Part shown: positions 1 to 6,865 of the stretch, piece after piece | Position numbering within the stretch: the stretch's first letter is position 1 | How the letters are laid out: the number at the start of each line of letters is the position of its first letter | Assembly: GCA_030604545.1 (NCBI GenBank) | Contig: JAUVVS010000100.1 | Coordinates: 1-7,141 of the forward strand | Length of the DNA: 7,141 nucleotides | Source: Deltaproteobacteria bacterium | Lineage (GTDB): Bacteria > Desulfobacterota > Desulfobacteria > Desulfobacterales > JAUVVS01 | Direction of reading: 5' to 3' | The notes under the pieces: model-generated | Seen by the model: only the letters and a program-made list of their open reading frames with translations | Database searches by the model: none | Told to the model about the DNA's origin: nothing | Position numbers and translations under genes: made by a program

Positions 1-37
1 GATCTTTTGCAAGTTTCTTTAAATCATCTTTATCCAT
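1..37 (-). CDS. Possible start of a further gene, cut by the window edge
   Basis: Reading leftward from an ATG at 37-35, the frame gives MDKDDLKKLAKD and runs off the edge open. An in-frame TAA lies just upstream and the other two minus-strand frames hit stops at once. The lysine/aspartate/leucine-rich N-terminus looks protein-like, but twelve codons are too few to name a family. There is no clear Shine-Dalgarno sequence before the ATG, which lowers confidence. It would be the next gene downstream of the hydroxyacid dehydrogenase, separated by about 190 bases. Confidence 0.3.
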   Translation of the reverse strand, partial: MDKDDLKKLAKD

Positions 38-163
38 ATCTATAGATAGTCCGGGACGTTAGTTTAATGGGTTATTCTTCAAAAGGACCAACATATCCAC
101 AAACTCCGGTTCTGGGTGAATTAACAATACAAAATACTAAACACCAAATCCCGCAAGACGGAA

Positions 164-189
164 ATGAATTCGACTTTTTACGAATTCAT
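164..189 (-). terminator. 9-bp hairpin after the last operon gene, possible weak terminator
   Basis: ATGAATTCG at 164-172 and CGAATTCAT at 181-189 form a perfect 9-bp inverted repeat around an 8-base loop. It lies about 39 bases downstream of the hydroxyacid dehydrogenase stop codon. Each arm contains GAATTC. The stem is AT-rich and only a short, interrupted T stretch follows on the minus strand, so it is not a classical strong intrinsic terminator. It may instead be a 3' end stabiliser. The rest of 38-227 shows no convincing gene. Confidence 0.35.
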
Positions 190-227
190 CAAAATTGGTA
201 TGATAAGACAACCCGAAGCCGGAATCA

Positions 228-1175
228 TTAATATCCCTTACAAAAATCAACCACATACTGAAGTGGCTCTTTTTCCACAAACCGGTGATAATTTTCGGTA
301 AAAATTTTTATAATATCCTTGGGAAAGCTCGTTGCTGAATTATGAGGAGTAATTATTAGATTTGGCAAGGACCAAAGAGGGCTTTCTTCGGGAAGGGGTT
401 CCTTCTCGAAGACATCTAAAATCGCACCGCCAATGAGTTTTTCCTCCAAAGCCCTTATCAGTGAGTTCTCATCGACAACACTTCCCCGGCCTACATTGAT
501 CAAGACCGCGGAGCTCTTCATGGTCAGAAAAGCGTCATAATCAAATAAGTGAAAAGTCTTGGAAGTATTAGGAAGTGTGATTACAATATAATCCGGATTG
601 GCAAGAAATTCTTGGAAGTCTGTTTCACTAAAAACACGATCAACTTCGGCAACCTCTTTATAAGTGCGCTTATAACCCCAAACCTTCATTCCAAAATTCC
701 CGGCCATTTTAGCGACATATCGACCAATTGAACCAAGGCCGCAAACACCTATAAATCTTTCGTCAAGACCCTCATACGGTATATTTTTCCAGACCCTGTT
801 TTTCTGATTCTCATAAACCTCAAAAACATTCCTTTCCAGGGCCAAAATATAGGCAAAAACATATTCACTTATCTGAGACCCGAAAACCCCCTTGACACCT
901 GTAAGGACGTAATCAGTCCGTTGAGATGAACTAACGAAAGCATCTGTCCCTGCCCATGTGGATTGAACCCACTGTAGCCTTTTTGCCGCTTCCAAAACAG
1001 GCGCGACGCGGGCCGGTTCACCCAAAATAATATTACAATCCTCAACGTATTTCTTTGCATCCTCAACATTATCGCAGGCAATGAAATCAAGATCGTAAAA
1101 ATCAAGCTCCGTAATCATCTCAGCATATATCTTTGAATCTTCAGATAGTATTAGAAGCTTATTTCTATCCTTCAT
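228..1175 (-). CDS. D-2-hydroxyacid dehydrogenase (2-oxoacid reductase)
   Basis: This cytosolic enzyme family reversibly reduces a 2-oxoacid to a D-2-hydroxyacid with NAD(P)H. The protein is 315 residues, normal for the family. The Rossmann motif GLGSIG is at 146-151. The catalytic trio is present: Arg230 in NVGRGS, Glu259 in FEKEP and His278 in ITPHNS, with the usual Arg-to-Glu spacing of 29. The second beta strand ends in GYKRT (167-171) with no acidic residue, which suggests NADP(H) preference, as in glyoxylate/hydroxypyruvate reductases of the GhrA type; this is inference. The exact substrate cannot be read from sequence. The ATG at 1175 lies 10 bases after the stop of the preceding gene and has no close Shine-Dalgarno; an AGGA lies 13 bases upstream, so translation is probably coupled. 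It is the last complete gene of the operon. Confidence 0.93.
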   Translation of the reverse strand: MKDRNKLLILSEDSKIYAEMITELDFYDLDFIACDNVEDAKKYVEDCNIILGEPARVAPVLEAAKRLQWVQSTWAGTDAFVSSSQRTDYVLTGVKGVFGSQISEYVFAYILALERNVFEVYENQKNRVWKNIPYEGLDERFIGVCGLGSIGRYVAKMAGNFGMKVWGYKRTYKEVAEVDRVFSETDFQEFLANPDYIVITLPNTSKTFHLFDYDAFLTMKSSAVLINVGRGSVVDENSLIRALEEKLIGGAILDVFEKEPLPEESPLWSLPNLIITPHNSATSFPKDIIKIFTENYHRFVEKEPLQYVVDFCKGY

Positions 1176-1185
1176 ATTATCATGT

Positions 1186-2193
1186 TCATCCTGTAAATCC
1201 TGTCTTATTTAACTGCTGGAAATTAAAAGTCTGGCCCAACCCCTTTTTTTGTGATTTCTTGTAGACATGATGGGCACAACCAATGTCGTGACTTCCGATA
1301 CCAATAAGGCATGCAATGATAATTTCATCTTTTGCTTCTCGCCCGGGTTTCTTTCCTGCAACAACCTCTCCCATTTCTCCATAGATATTTTCTTCGCCTA
1401 TCTTTCCCTCCTGGACCAGACGAGAGAGTTCACCCCGATGTTTGCTTTGCGCCCAACTATCCACAATTATCTTGTTTGAGTTGAAAATGATTTGAGGATC
1501 GATCTCAGGATATGAACCTATTGATGCAATAAAGGCACCTTTTGACACCCAACCCTGTTTGACAAGAATCTCATCGGCAGCAGTGGCTGTAACTATGATA
1601 TCTGCTTCAAAAACAGCTTCCTGGGGGTTCCTTGATTCTCTGACAATTACCCCAAGTTCTTCCTGCATATCTTTTACAAAATTCCGGGATGTTTCTTGGA
1701 TAATGTCAACGACTCTGACTTCCTCCAAGTCAAAGAGGTGGTGTAACGCCCGCAACTGCATCCGGCCCTGCTTCCCTGCACCAATGATGGCAACGGTTTT
1801 CGGATCTTTTTTTGCAAGATATTTGGCGGCAACTCCGGTGGCCGCGCCTGTCCGGAGATCCGTAATATAGCCGCCTTCCATTACAGACTTCAGAAGCCCA
1901 GTCTCAGGGTCAATGAGGAGTATCTCTGCCATTATATAGGGCAGTCCCTTATCCCTGTTTTTTCCCCAGCCACCCGCCCATTTCAGACCGGCTGCATTTT
2001 GAGAAACCAGGTAGGCCGGCATGGCGTTTATCCACCCGTCAACATGATCCATTTCAAGGTGGAGTTTGGGCGGCATCACCGCGTTCCCCTCTCCATGCGC
2101 TCTGAATACCCCTTCCACAATCTCAAGACAAGCGGGCATGTCTATACATTCTTTTATATCTTCCCTGGATAACAGAAGTGTATTTGGAGTCAT
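1186..2193 (-). CDS. Ornithine cyclodeaminase/mu-crystallin family protein
   Basis: 335 residues, the usual family length. Family landmarks: Lys71 in LKWAGG, DLRTGA at 112-117 (substrate carboxylate-binding Arg114), the dinucleotide motif GAGKQG at 138-143, Asp163 at the end of the next strand (typical of NAD(H) binding), and the C-terminal HRGEL and GEMGEVVAG segments. Where true ornithine cyclodeaminase has its catalytic Asp (the VGGD region), this protein reads SIGSYPE with Ser227 at the equivalent place, as in mu-crystallin-type ketimine reductases. It is therefore more likely an imine reductase or amino acid dehydrogenase than a proline-forming cyclodeaminase (inference). The ATG at 2193 has a loosely placed GGAAGGG about 11 bases upstream. 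The gene follows the opine dehydrogenase homologue by 77 bases and precedes the hydroxyacid dehydrogenase by 10. Confidence 0.92.
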   Translation of the reverse strand: MTPNTLLLSREDIKECIDMPACLEIVEGVFRAHGEGNAVMPPKLHLEMDHVDGWINAMPAYLVSQNAAGLKWAGGWGKNRDKGLPYIMAEILLIDPETGLLKSVMEGGYITDLRTGAATGVAAKYLAKKDPKTVAIIGAGKQGRMQLRALHHLFDLEEVRVVDIIQETSRNFVKDMQEELGVIVRESRNPQEAVFEADIIVTATAADEILVKQGWVSKGAFIASIGSYPEIDPQIIFNSNKIIVDSWAQSKHRGELSRLVQEGKIGEENIYGEMGEVVAGKKPGREAKDEIIIACLIGIGSHDIGCAHHVYKKSQKKGLGQTFNFQQLNKTGFTG

Positions 2194-2253
2194 GATAGCA
2201 TTTTCCCTTCCATAGAAAACAATCGACGCTGGAACTCACAATGGTTAATTTTC

Positions 2254-2273
2254 TAGGCTAAAGTCTCAGCCTA
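2254..2273 (-). other. Small hairpin over the opine dehydrogenase stop codon
   Basis: TAGGCT (2254-2259) and AGCCTA (2268-2273) form a 6-bp stem with an 8-base loop. One arm includes the TAG stop of the preceding gene. The minus-strand sequence after it is GAAAATTAA, not a T run, so I do not call it a terminator. It could be an mRNA processing or stability element in the 77-base gap, or chance. Confidence 0.2.
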
Positions 2274-3367
2274 TGATGTCAGTGCCACGATTTCTTCGGG
2301 TGTTTTATCAGCTATCCCAAGCTTTTCAAGGGTATACCCTTTTGAAATATAATCAACACCATGCAGCTCCGAAGCCAACTTGATACATAATTCGGTAACC
2401 GGCGCTTCCACCGATACCCGTTTGGCCAGTTGTATGGCTGGGGCATAAAGACATGGAACATCTTCGGTTATGTAACGACTCTTTACGCTATGCCCAACAA
2501 TATCTTTATAGGGGCTTTCAGGACTGTTCACGTATTCATAGTATGTTTTGGTATCATTATTTCCGTAATACATTTTCAATTGATCCAATGTTGACATTAA
2601 ATTTAAGGAGAATCCTTTGCCGATTGCCATACGTTCGTCGTCAATTTGCTTCATTTTTACCGAAATCAACGGCGTAACACCGTCCATATAGTGCCTGAAG
2701 GTTTTTGGATTCTTTTCGATGCTGCCATAATTTAAAAGAACAGGAAGAGGATGGAGGGTCTGATTAACATTATCAAGATCCATTTCCAGAAGGTTTTCAC
2801 CGGAAATGAAACTGATGTAATCTTCAAAGATATCATTCATAATGTTAACTATTTCCCGGTTATTCTGCTTAGGAGAGGTTGCAATTTTCATCTGGAACTT
2901 TTTTTTGTAGATCATTACGGTGTTGTACGAGCTAATCCGGCAAGCGTAAGGGAGTGAAGCTGTTTCAGAAATTGTAACCTTTCTTTTCACTCCATTATCA
3001 AACATCATCTTTTTTAAAAGCAGTCCGCCGTAGTTTCCAGGCACAATGATAACATGCCGGCTGTCTTTAAGTTCCGGAATCAATTTTTCAAATATGGGTT
3101 TATGCGCAAAAGAAGGGACAACGATTAGTATAACATCAGCATCTTGTATGGCTTCTTTAATATCCATTGTTGCCCCTCTCAGTTTACCGCCGGCGATAAT
3201 ATCTCCTTTTAAAAACATCTCCTTTTCAGCCTTTATTTTCAGATAATCCTCCGTTTCCTCCAAAGGCTCATACATAACCACAGGATATCCTTTTCAGCGA
3301 TTTGCCCGCAGAAAGCTCTTCCGCCGTTTCCACTACCAAGTACGGCAAATTTCAATTGGCCTGCCAT
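2271..3367 (-). CDS. Octopine/nopaline (opine) dehydrogenase family, frame broken near N-terminus
   Basis: Family members reversibly join an amino acid and a 2-oxoacid into an N-carboxyalkyl amino acid (opine) using NAD(P)H. The true start is the ATG at 3367, 8 bases after GGAGGG. That frame gives MAGQLKFAVLGSGNGG, with dinucleotide motif GSGNGG at 11-16, then AFCGQIAEK, and is then lost; it would stop at 3239-3241. The other frame takes over from a GTG at 3281 (VVMYEPLEE) and runs 336 codons to the TAG at 2271. Adding one base at about 3285-3297 joins them as AEKGYPVVMYEP, giving 365 residues, the normal family length. The C-terminal domain carries the expected NQTLHPLPVLLN (His206, corrected numbering), FRHYMDGVTP, DDERMAIG and RYITEDVP segments. 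The gene lies 45 bases after livF. The break is either a sequence error, a recent mutation or, less likely, -1 frameshifting at GAA-AAG. The substrate is unknown. Confidence 0.88.
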
Positions 3368-3375
3368 GTTAACTA

Positions 3376-3383
3376 CCCTCCTT
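3376..3383 (-). promoter_or_regulatory. Strong ribosome binding site fixing the opine dehydrogenase start
   Basis: AAGGAGGG ends 8 bases before the ATG at 3367. It shows that translation begins upstream of the frame break and not at the GTG at 3281, which would remove the nucleotide-binding motif. Confidence 0.75.
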
Positions 3384-3412
3384 AAAATGCCGGTTTTAGT
3401 TTCCAGATGCTA

Positions 3413-4135
3413 TTATTCAGCCATCAATGAAACTTTTATCATTTCACGGATATCTTCTTCAAAATCCTCTTTGGGTCCGCCCTGCTTTACCTCCCCCATG
3501 TCAAGCATGTACATGTAATCAGAAACTTCAAGCGCTTTCATTATATTCTGGTCAACGATAAGAATAGTTGTGCCCTGCTGGGCGATTTTAATTAGAAGGT
3601 CATAGATCTCGGTTACAATATTGGGCTGCAGACCCACTGAAGGTTCATCTATCATCAACAATGTGGGTTCAGACATGATTTCCTTTCCGACCGACAGCAT
3701 CCGCAAAAGACCTCCGCTCAGGTAGCCGGCTTTTTCCGCTTTCCTCTCCGACAGCACAGGGAAAAAATTATAGATTTCTTCCATTCTCCGGTTTACTCGC
3801 TTTTTATCCTGCCTAAAGGTCCAGGCACCTAATAGAAGGTTGTCATTTATGGAGAGATCATGGAATGTACTGTGCTCCTGGAGCATGTAACTTATTCCCA
3901 TCTCCTTCATTTGATAGGGCAGATTGTTTTGGATCTCTCTGCCCTGGAATTTTATTTTCCCTTGCCGTGGATGAAGAAAGCCAAAAATAGTCTTTAATAC
4001 AGTCGATTTGCCTGCGCCATTTGCACCGATGATTCCGGTAATAGCGCCTTCTTTCACCTCAAGTGAGACATCCCTTAAAATATCAATTTCTTCCACATAG
4101 CCAGCTGTAACGTTTTCAATAGAGAGCATTGACAT
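3413..4135 (-). CDS. livF: Branched-chain amino acid ABC transporter ATP-binding protein LivF
   Basis: One of the two cytoplasmic ATPases of a HAAT-family importer. At 240 residues it has the usual LivF length. Walker A GANGAGKST is at 37-45, Q-loop Gln86, signature LSGGLL at 139-144, and Walker B LLMIDEP with Asp163 and Glu164. VDQN with Gln196 sits where most ABC ATPases have the H-loop His; LivF proteins typically carry Gln there. The signature is unusual: LivF normally reads LSGGEQQML, here LSGGLLRML. The frame stays open to 4270 inside livG, but homology starts at MSMLSIENV and GGGAGGG lies 7 bases before the ATG at 4135, so that start is chosen. The gap to the livG stop is 4 bases, implying coupled translation. 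Confidence 0.95.
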   Translation of the reverse strand: MSMLSIENVTAGYVEEIDILRDVSLEVKEGAITGIIGANGAGKSTVLKTIFGFLHPRQGKIKFQGREIQNNLPYQMKEMGISYMLQEHSTFHDLSINDNLLLGAWTFRQDKKRVNRRMEEIYNFFPVLSERKAEKAGYLSGGLLRMLSVGKEIMSEPTLLMIDEPSVGLQPNIVTEIYDLLIKIAQQGTTILIVDQNIMKALEVSDYMYMLDMGEVKQGGPKEDFEEDIREMIKVSLMAE

Positions 4136-4139
4136 CTTT

Positions 4140-4871
4140 TTACCCTCCCAGATATGCGTCGATGACTTCAGGAACGTTTGCAACCTCCTCCATCGTACCC
4201 TCAGCGATCCGTTCACCTTTACATAGAACGGTAATCTTGTTGCACAAGGTTCTAACCGTTGACATTTCATGACTTACGACTAAAAAAGTTACACCCTTTT
4301 CCTGGTTCATCATTTTGATGGATTCAATAATGATACCCTTGATCGACTGGTGCACCCCTGCAAAGGGCTCATCCATCACGTAAAGCTTGAGGTCTTTGTG
4401 CATAAAGCCTCGAACAATTTGAAGCAGCATGTTCTGACCACCTGAAAGGCTCTTGGCCTGTTTATCTTTCAAGCGGGTTAAAAGTGCAAAATCGAGAAGT
4501 TCTTCGGCACGAGTTTTAGCCTCACTCCCCGATTGCCCCTGGGTAAAGGCCGGTATCAACATGTTTTCAAGGACGGTCATGTCGCGAAAAACCCGGGCAA
4601 CCTGGAATGTTCGCATGATACCCATAGATGCAATCACATTGGCCTTCACTCCATCAATACGTTTTCCGTAATAGTATATGCTCCCCTCGGTGACATCATA
4701 AATCCCGGTAATCAGGTTAATGAGAGTCGTTTTCCCGGATCCGTTAGGGCCGATAAGACCACGAATTTCTCCCTTTTCTATCTGGATGGAGACATTGTCG
4801 TTAGCCCTTAATCCTCCGAACATTTTGACGACATTCTTCACTTCCAGCAATTGATTACCTTGATCATCCAT
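4140..4871 (-). CDS. livG: Branched-chain amino acid ABC transporter ATP-binding protein LivG
   Basis: The second ATPase of the HAAT importer, 243 residues, slightly short for LivG (about 250-260). Walker A GPNGSGKTT is at 41-49, Q-loop Gln90 in RTFQVARVF (the RTFQ.RVF pattern is typical of LivG), signature LSGGQ at 142-146, Walker B LYVMDEP with Asp167 and Glu168, and H-loop His201 in VVSHEM. The region after Walker B reads FAGVHQ, where LivG usually has AAGLNP, and the signature lacks the common QRR. This marks a divergent subgroup, but all catalytic residues are present. An AGGA lies 5 bases before the ATG at 4871. The gene follows livM after 89 bases, the largest gap between the transporter genes. 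Confidence 0.95.
   Translation of the reverse strand: MDDQGNQLLEVKNVVKMFGGLRANDNVSIQIEKGEIRGLIGPNGSGKTTLINLITGIYDVTEGSIYYYGKRIDGVKANVIASMGIMRTFQVARVFRDMTVLENMLIPAFTQGQSGSEAKTRAEELLDFALLTRLKDKQAKSLSGGQNMLLQIVRGFMHKDLKLYVMDEPFAGVHQSIKGIIIESIKMMNQEKGVTFLVVSHEMSTVRTLCNKITVLCKGERIAEGTMEEVANVPEVIDAYLGG
4143..4149 (-). promoter_or_regulatory. livF ribosome binding site embedded in the end of livG
   Basis: GGGAGGG is formed by the last sense codons of livG (CTG GGA GGG TAA) and ends 7 bases before the livF ATG at 4135. It supports both that start and translational coupling of the two ATPases. Confidence 0.7.
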
Positions 4872-4960
4872 ACATATCCTGCCTTTTATTCATTGAATAT
4901 TTAATGAAAACTTGATAAGATACCAATATTATAGTATATCTTCAATCTTCAATAGCCCTG

Positions 4961-5923
4961 CTAAGGCTCCTGATAGGCTGAAGCAGGCCCTTCCCCATCC
5001 CTTCGAATCCACTTTTTCACTCGTCGGAAAAGCTCCATCAATCCGCCGTTGAAAAACCGCATAATGAGAATAACAATGGCAGTTAATATCACAATCCGGA
5101 TCTCATAATATTCTCTTAAAATCTCCATGGTATAACGGACCGATATCGCGCCAACGACAGGCCCGGCCTGGGTTCGCATTCCGCCGATGACCACAAAAAT
5201 GATGATCATCGCCATTTCATTAAAATCTCCCATTACGGGGCTTATCAACCCGATGGAATGACCATAGAACGCGCCGGCCATTCCGGCAATACCACTTGCC
5301 GCTATAAATGCAAAAATTTTATACCGCACTATATCAACGCCCATGGACCGGGCAGCTATGGAATCATCCCGTATGGATCTCAGGTAGTACCCAATCCTGG
5401 AACGCATGATTATAGCGATCAAAACGATTGCGAATACCGTAATGCCCAAAAACAAATAATAATAAGGAGTGGGCTTCATGGTTCCAAAAATCAGAGGTGA
5501 GTCTATGCCCCTGTCGCCACCTGTAAATGCATAATGCAGCCTGAAATAATTACGCACAACTTCTGCAAACGCCCACGTGATTAATGCAAGGTAAATACCG
5601 TGAACACGGAGACATAAGATACCCAGCGCACAGCTGATAAATATAGTTAAGAGTATGCCGGCCGGAATGCTCACCCAAAAGGGAGCCCCGGCTTTTGACA
5701 TCAGAAGCGTGGATGTATATGCCCCAATCATGGCAAAGGTATGATGACCCAGCGAGAATTGCCCGGTATAACCACCCAATAAATTCCAGCTGGCAGCCAT
5801 GATAGTATAAAAGAAAGCAACCGTTAACACGTAACACCAATAATCGGATATGACAAAGGGCAGAAAAACGGCAACTATCAGAAGCACCAACATTCCAATA
5901 TTTTTCAAAGTAAATATCTTCAT
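4961..5923 (-). CDS. livM: Branched-chain amino acid ABC transporter permease LivM
   Basis: Inner-membrane permease of the HAAT importer, 320 residues with strongly hydrophobic stretches over most of its length (about 9-25, 30-50, 84-105, 157-173, 203-220, 236-260, 276-290). Family signatures: LLGGYTGQFSLGHHTF at 48-63, the ITWAFAEVVR segment at 115-124, FTGGDRGI at 133-140, and the cytoplasmic ATPase-contact (EAA-like) loop around 179-221 containing DDSIAARSMGVD. VVIGGMRTQAGPVVGA at 244-259 is the usual LivM C-terminal motif. A basic tail (RRVKKWIRR) ends the protein. The ATG at 5923 has an AAGG 6 bases upstream and lies 24 bases after livH. It pairs with LivH to form the membrane channel. 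Confidence 0.95.
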   Translation of the reverse strand: MKIFTLKNIGMLVLLIVAVFLPFVISDYWCYVLTVAFFYTIMAASWNLLGGYTGQFSLGHHTFAMIGAYTSTLLMSKAGAPFWVSIPAGILLTIFISCALGILCLRVHGIYLALITWAFAEVVRNYFRLHYAFTGGDRGIDSPLIFGTMKPTPYYYLFLGITVFAIVLIAIIMRSRIGYYLRSIRDDSIAARSMGVDIVRYKIFAFIAASGIAGMAGAFYGHSIGLISPVMGDFNEMAMIIIFVVIGGMRTQAGPVVGAISVRYTMEILREYYEIRIVILTAIVILIMRFFNGGLMELFRRVKKWIRRDGEGPASAYQEP

Positions 5924-5947
5924 AATTAACCTTACGACCTATTTTAA

Positions 5948-6838
5948 TCAGACCTCACGTTCCGCTTTCCCAAACAATCCATATGGCTTTATGGAAAGAA
6001 TGATTACCAGAAGAATAAACCCATAGATGTCTACAAAAGAAGGATTTATAAATGCCGACCCCAAGCTTTCTGCTATACCTAAAGTCAGACCGGCAACAAG
6101 GATACCCGGAATTGAACCAAGGCCGGCGATTACAATAATCTCAAATCCCCTGACGGTAGGAACAAGACCGCACATTGGATGTACAAGGAAAATAGGTGCC
6201 AACAAAGCACCTCCGGCGCCGGCCAGGGCCGTCCCAATACCAAAAGCGAGCATATCATATTTCAGGACGTTGACGCCGGCGGTCTGAACCCCGGATCGGT
6301 TTTGGGCAACCCCCTGAAAGGCCTTTCCAGTCCATGATTTTTTAATAAAGTAATAAAATAAGGCCAGCAAGAACAGTGCGCCGATCAGCGCCACCAATCT
6401 GTTTCCGCTGATCGGGAGCGTCAAGATTTGAGTAGGGCCGGCGTAGTCAGGAGGCGTATAAATGTAGGGGCCGCCTATGAGAACAGCCAGATTTCGCAAA
6501 AAAATGGCCATAGCGATGGTGACGATGGTTGCATATTCCATCTTTGCCTCTATGATCCCGACAAACATCGGCTTAATCAGAAGTCGTTGAACCAGCGCCC
6601 CCAGAAAAAATACAATCAATGCCGATATGACTACGCCAACATACCAATAAGTGGCTCCGAGAAAAGAGGTCAGCAATATATACTGGACGAATGCCCCAAT
6701 CATAAAGAATTCGCCCATGGACCAGTTTATCACTTTCATGATGCCGTAAATAAAGTTAATCCCCATAGACATCAGGCAATACAGTATCCCCATTATTATA
6801 CCGGTAATTAAAAATTGGCTGAATAGATGTAGGTCGAT
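5948..6838 (-). CDS. livH: Branched-chain amino acid ABC transporter permease LivH, ATC start proposed
   Basis: Inner-membrane permease partner of LivM. The first in-frame ATG (6793) gives 281 residues starting inside the first membrane helix and has no Shine-Dalgarno. The frame is open upstream as DLHLFSQFLITGII, exactly the hydrophobic N-terminus expected of LivH (compare the usual MDLFLQ.LINGL.LG.IYAL). It leads to an ATC codon at 6838-6836, 8 bases behind GGAGG, with an in-frame TAA not far upstream. No ATG, GTG or TTG exists in that stretch. From ATC the protein is 296 residues, normal for LivH. Other motifs are MGINFIYGIM, the cytoplasmic loop near 172-210 (QNRSGVQTAGVN) and FEIIVIAGLGSIPG. 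Either ATC is a genuine rare initiator or one base of an ATG is wrong. This is the first gene of the operon. Confidence 0.92.
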   Translation of the reverse strand: MDLHLFSQFLITGIIMGILYCLMSMGINFIYGIMKVINWSMGEFFMIGAFVQYILLTSFLGATYWYVGVVISALIVFFLGALVQRLLIKPMFVGIIEAKMEYATIVTIAMAIFLRNLAVLIGGPYIYTPPDYAGPTQILTLPISGNRLVALIGALFLLALFYYFIKKSWTGKAFQGVAQNRSGVQTAGVNVLKYDMLAFGIGTALAGAGGALLAPIFLVHPMCGLVPTVRGFEIIVIAGLGSIPGILVAGLTLGIAESLGSAFINPSFVDIYGFILLVIILSIKPYGLFGKAEREV

Positions 6839-6841
6839 TGT

Positions 6842-6853
6842 CCTCCCCTCCTT
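6842..6853 (-). promoter_or_regulatory. livH ribosome binding site
   Basis: AAGGAGGGGAGG contains two overlapping GGAGG cores. The first is 8 bases from the ATC codon at 6838 and the second only 3. Both lie about 50 bases from the ATG at 6793, too far to serve it. This is the main evidence that translation starts near 6838. Confidence 0.7.
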
Positions 6854-6865
6854 TATTTAAATTTT

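Noticed and set aside
67..231. Plus-strand ORF of 54 codons (MGYSSKGPTYPQ...)
   Set aside because: No convincing Shine-Dalgarno, no recognisable family, overlaps the end of the hydroxyacid dehydrogenase gene and the hairpin. Probably chance.
2271..3367. Opine-type metallophore biosynthesis (CntM-like role)
   Set aside because: The partner genes for such metallophores (CntL-like nicotianamine synthase-type and CntK-like racemase) are absent here, and the linked transporter is a HAAT importer, not a nickel/peptide or efflux system.
4136..4270. 45-codon N-terminal extension of livF into livG
   Set aside because: The frame is open but overlaps the conserved end of livG. LivF homology begins at 4135, which has its own ribosome binding site.
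6027..6811. Plus-strand ORFs of 86 and 127 codons opposite livH
   Set aside because: Antisense shadows of a well-supported membrane protein gene; translations have no domain character. The same holds for the plus-strand frames opposite livM, livG and the dehydrogenases.
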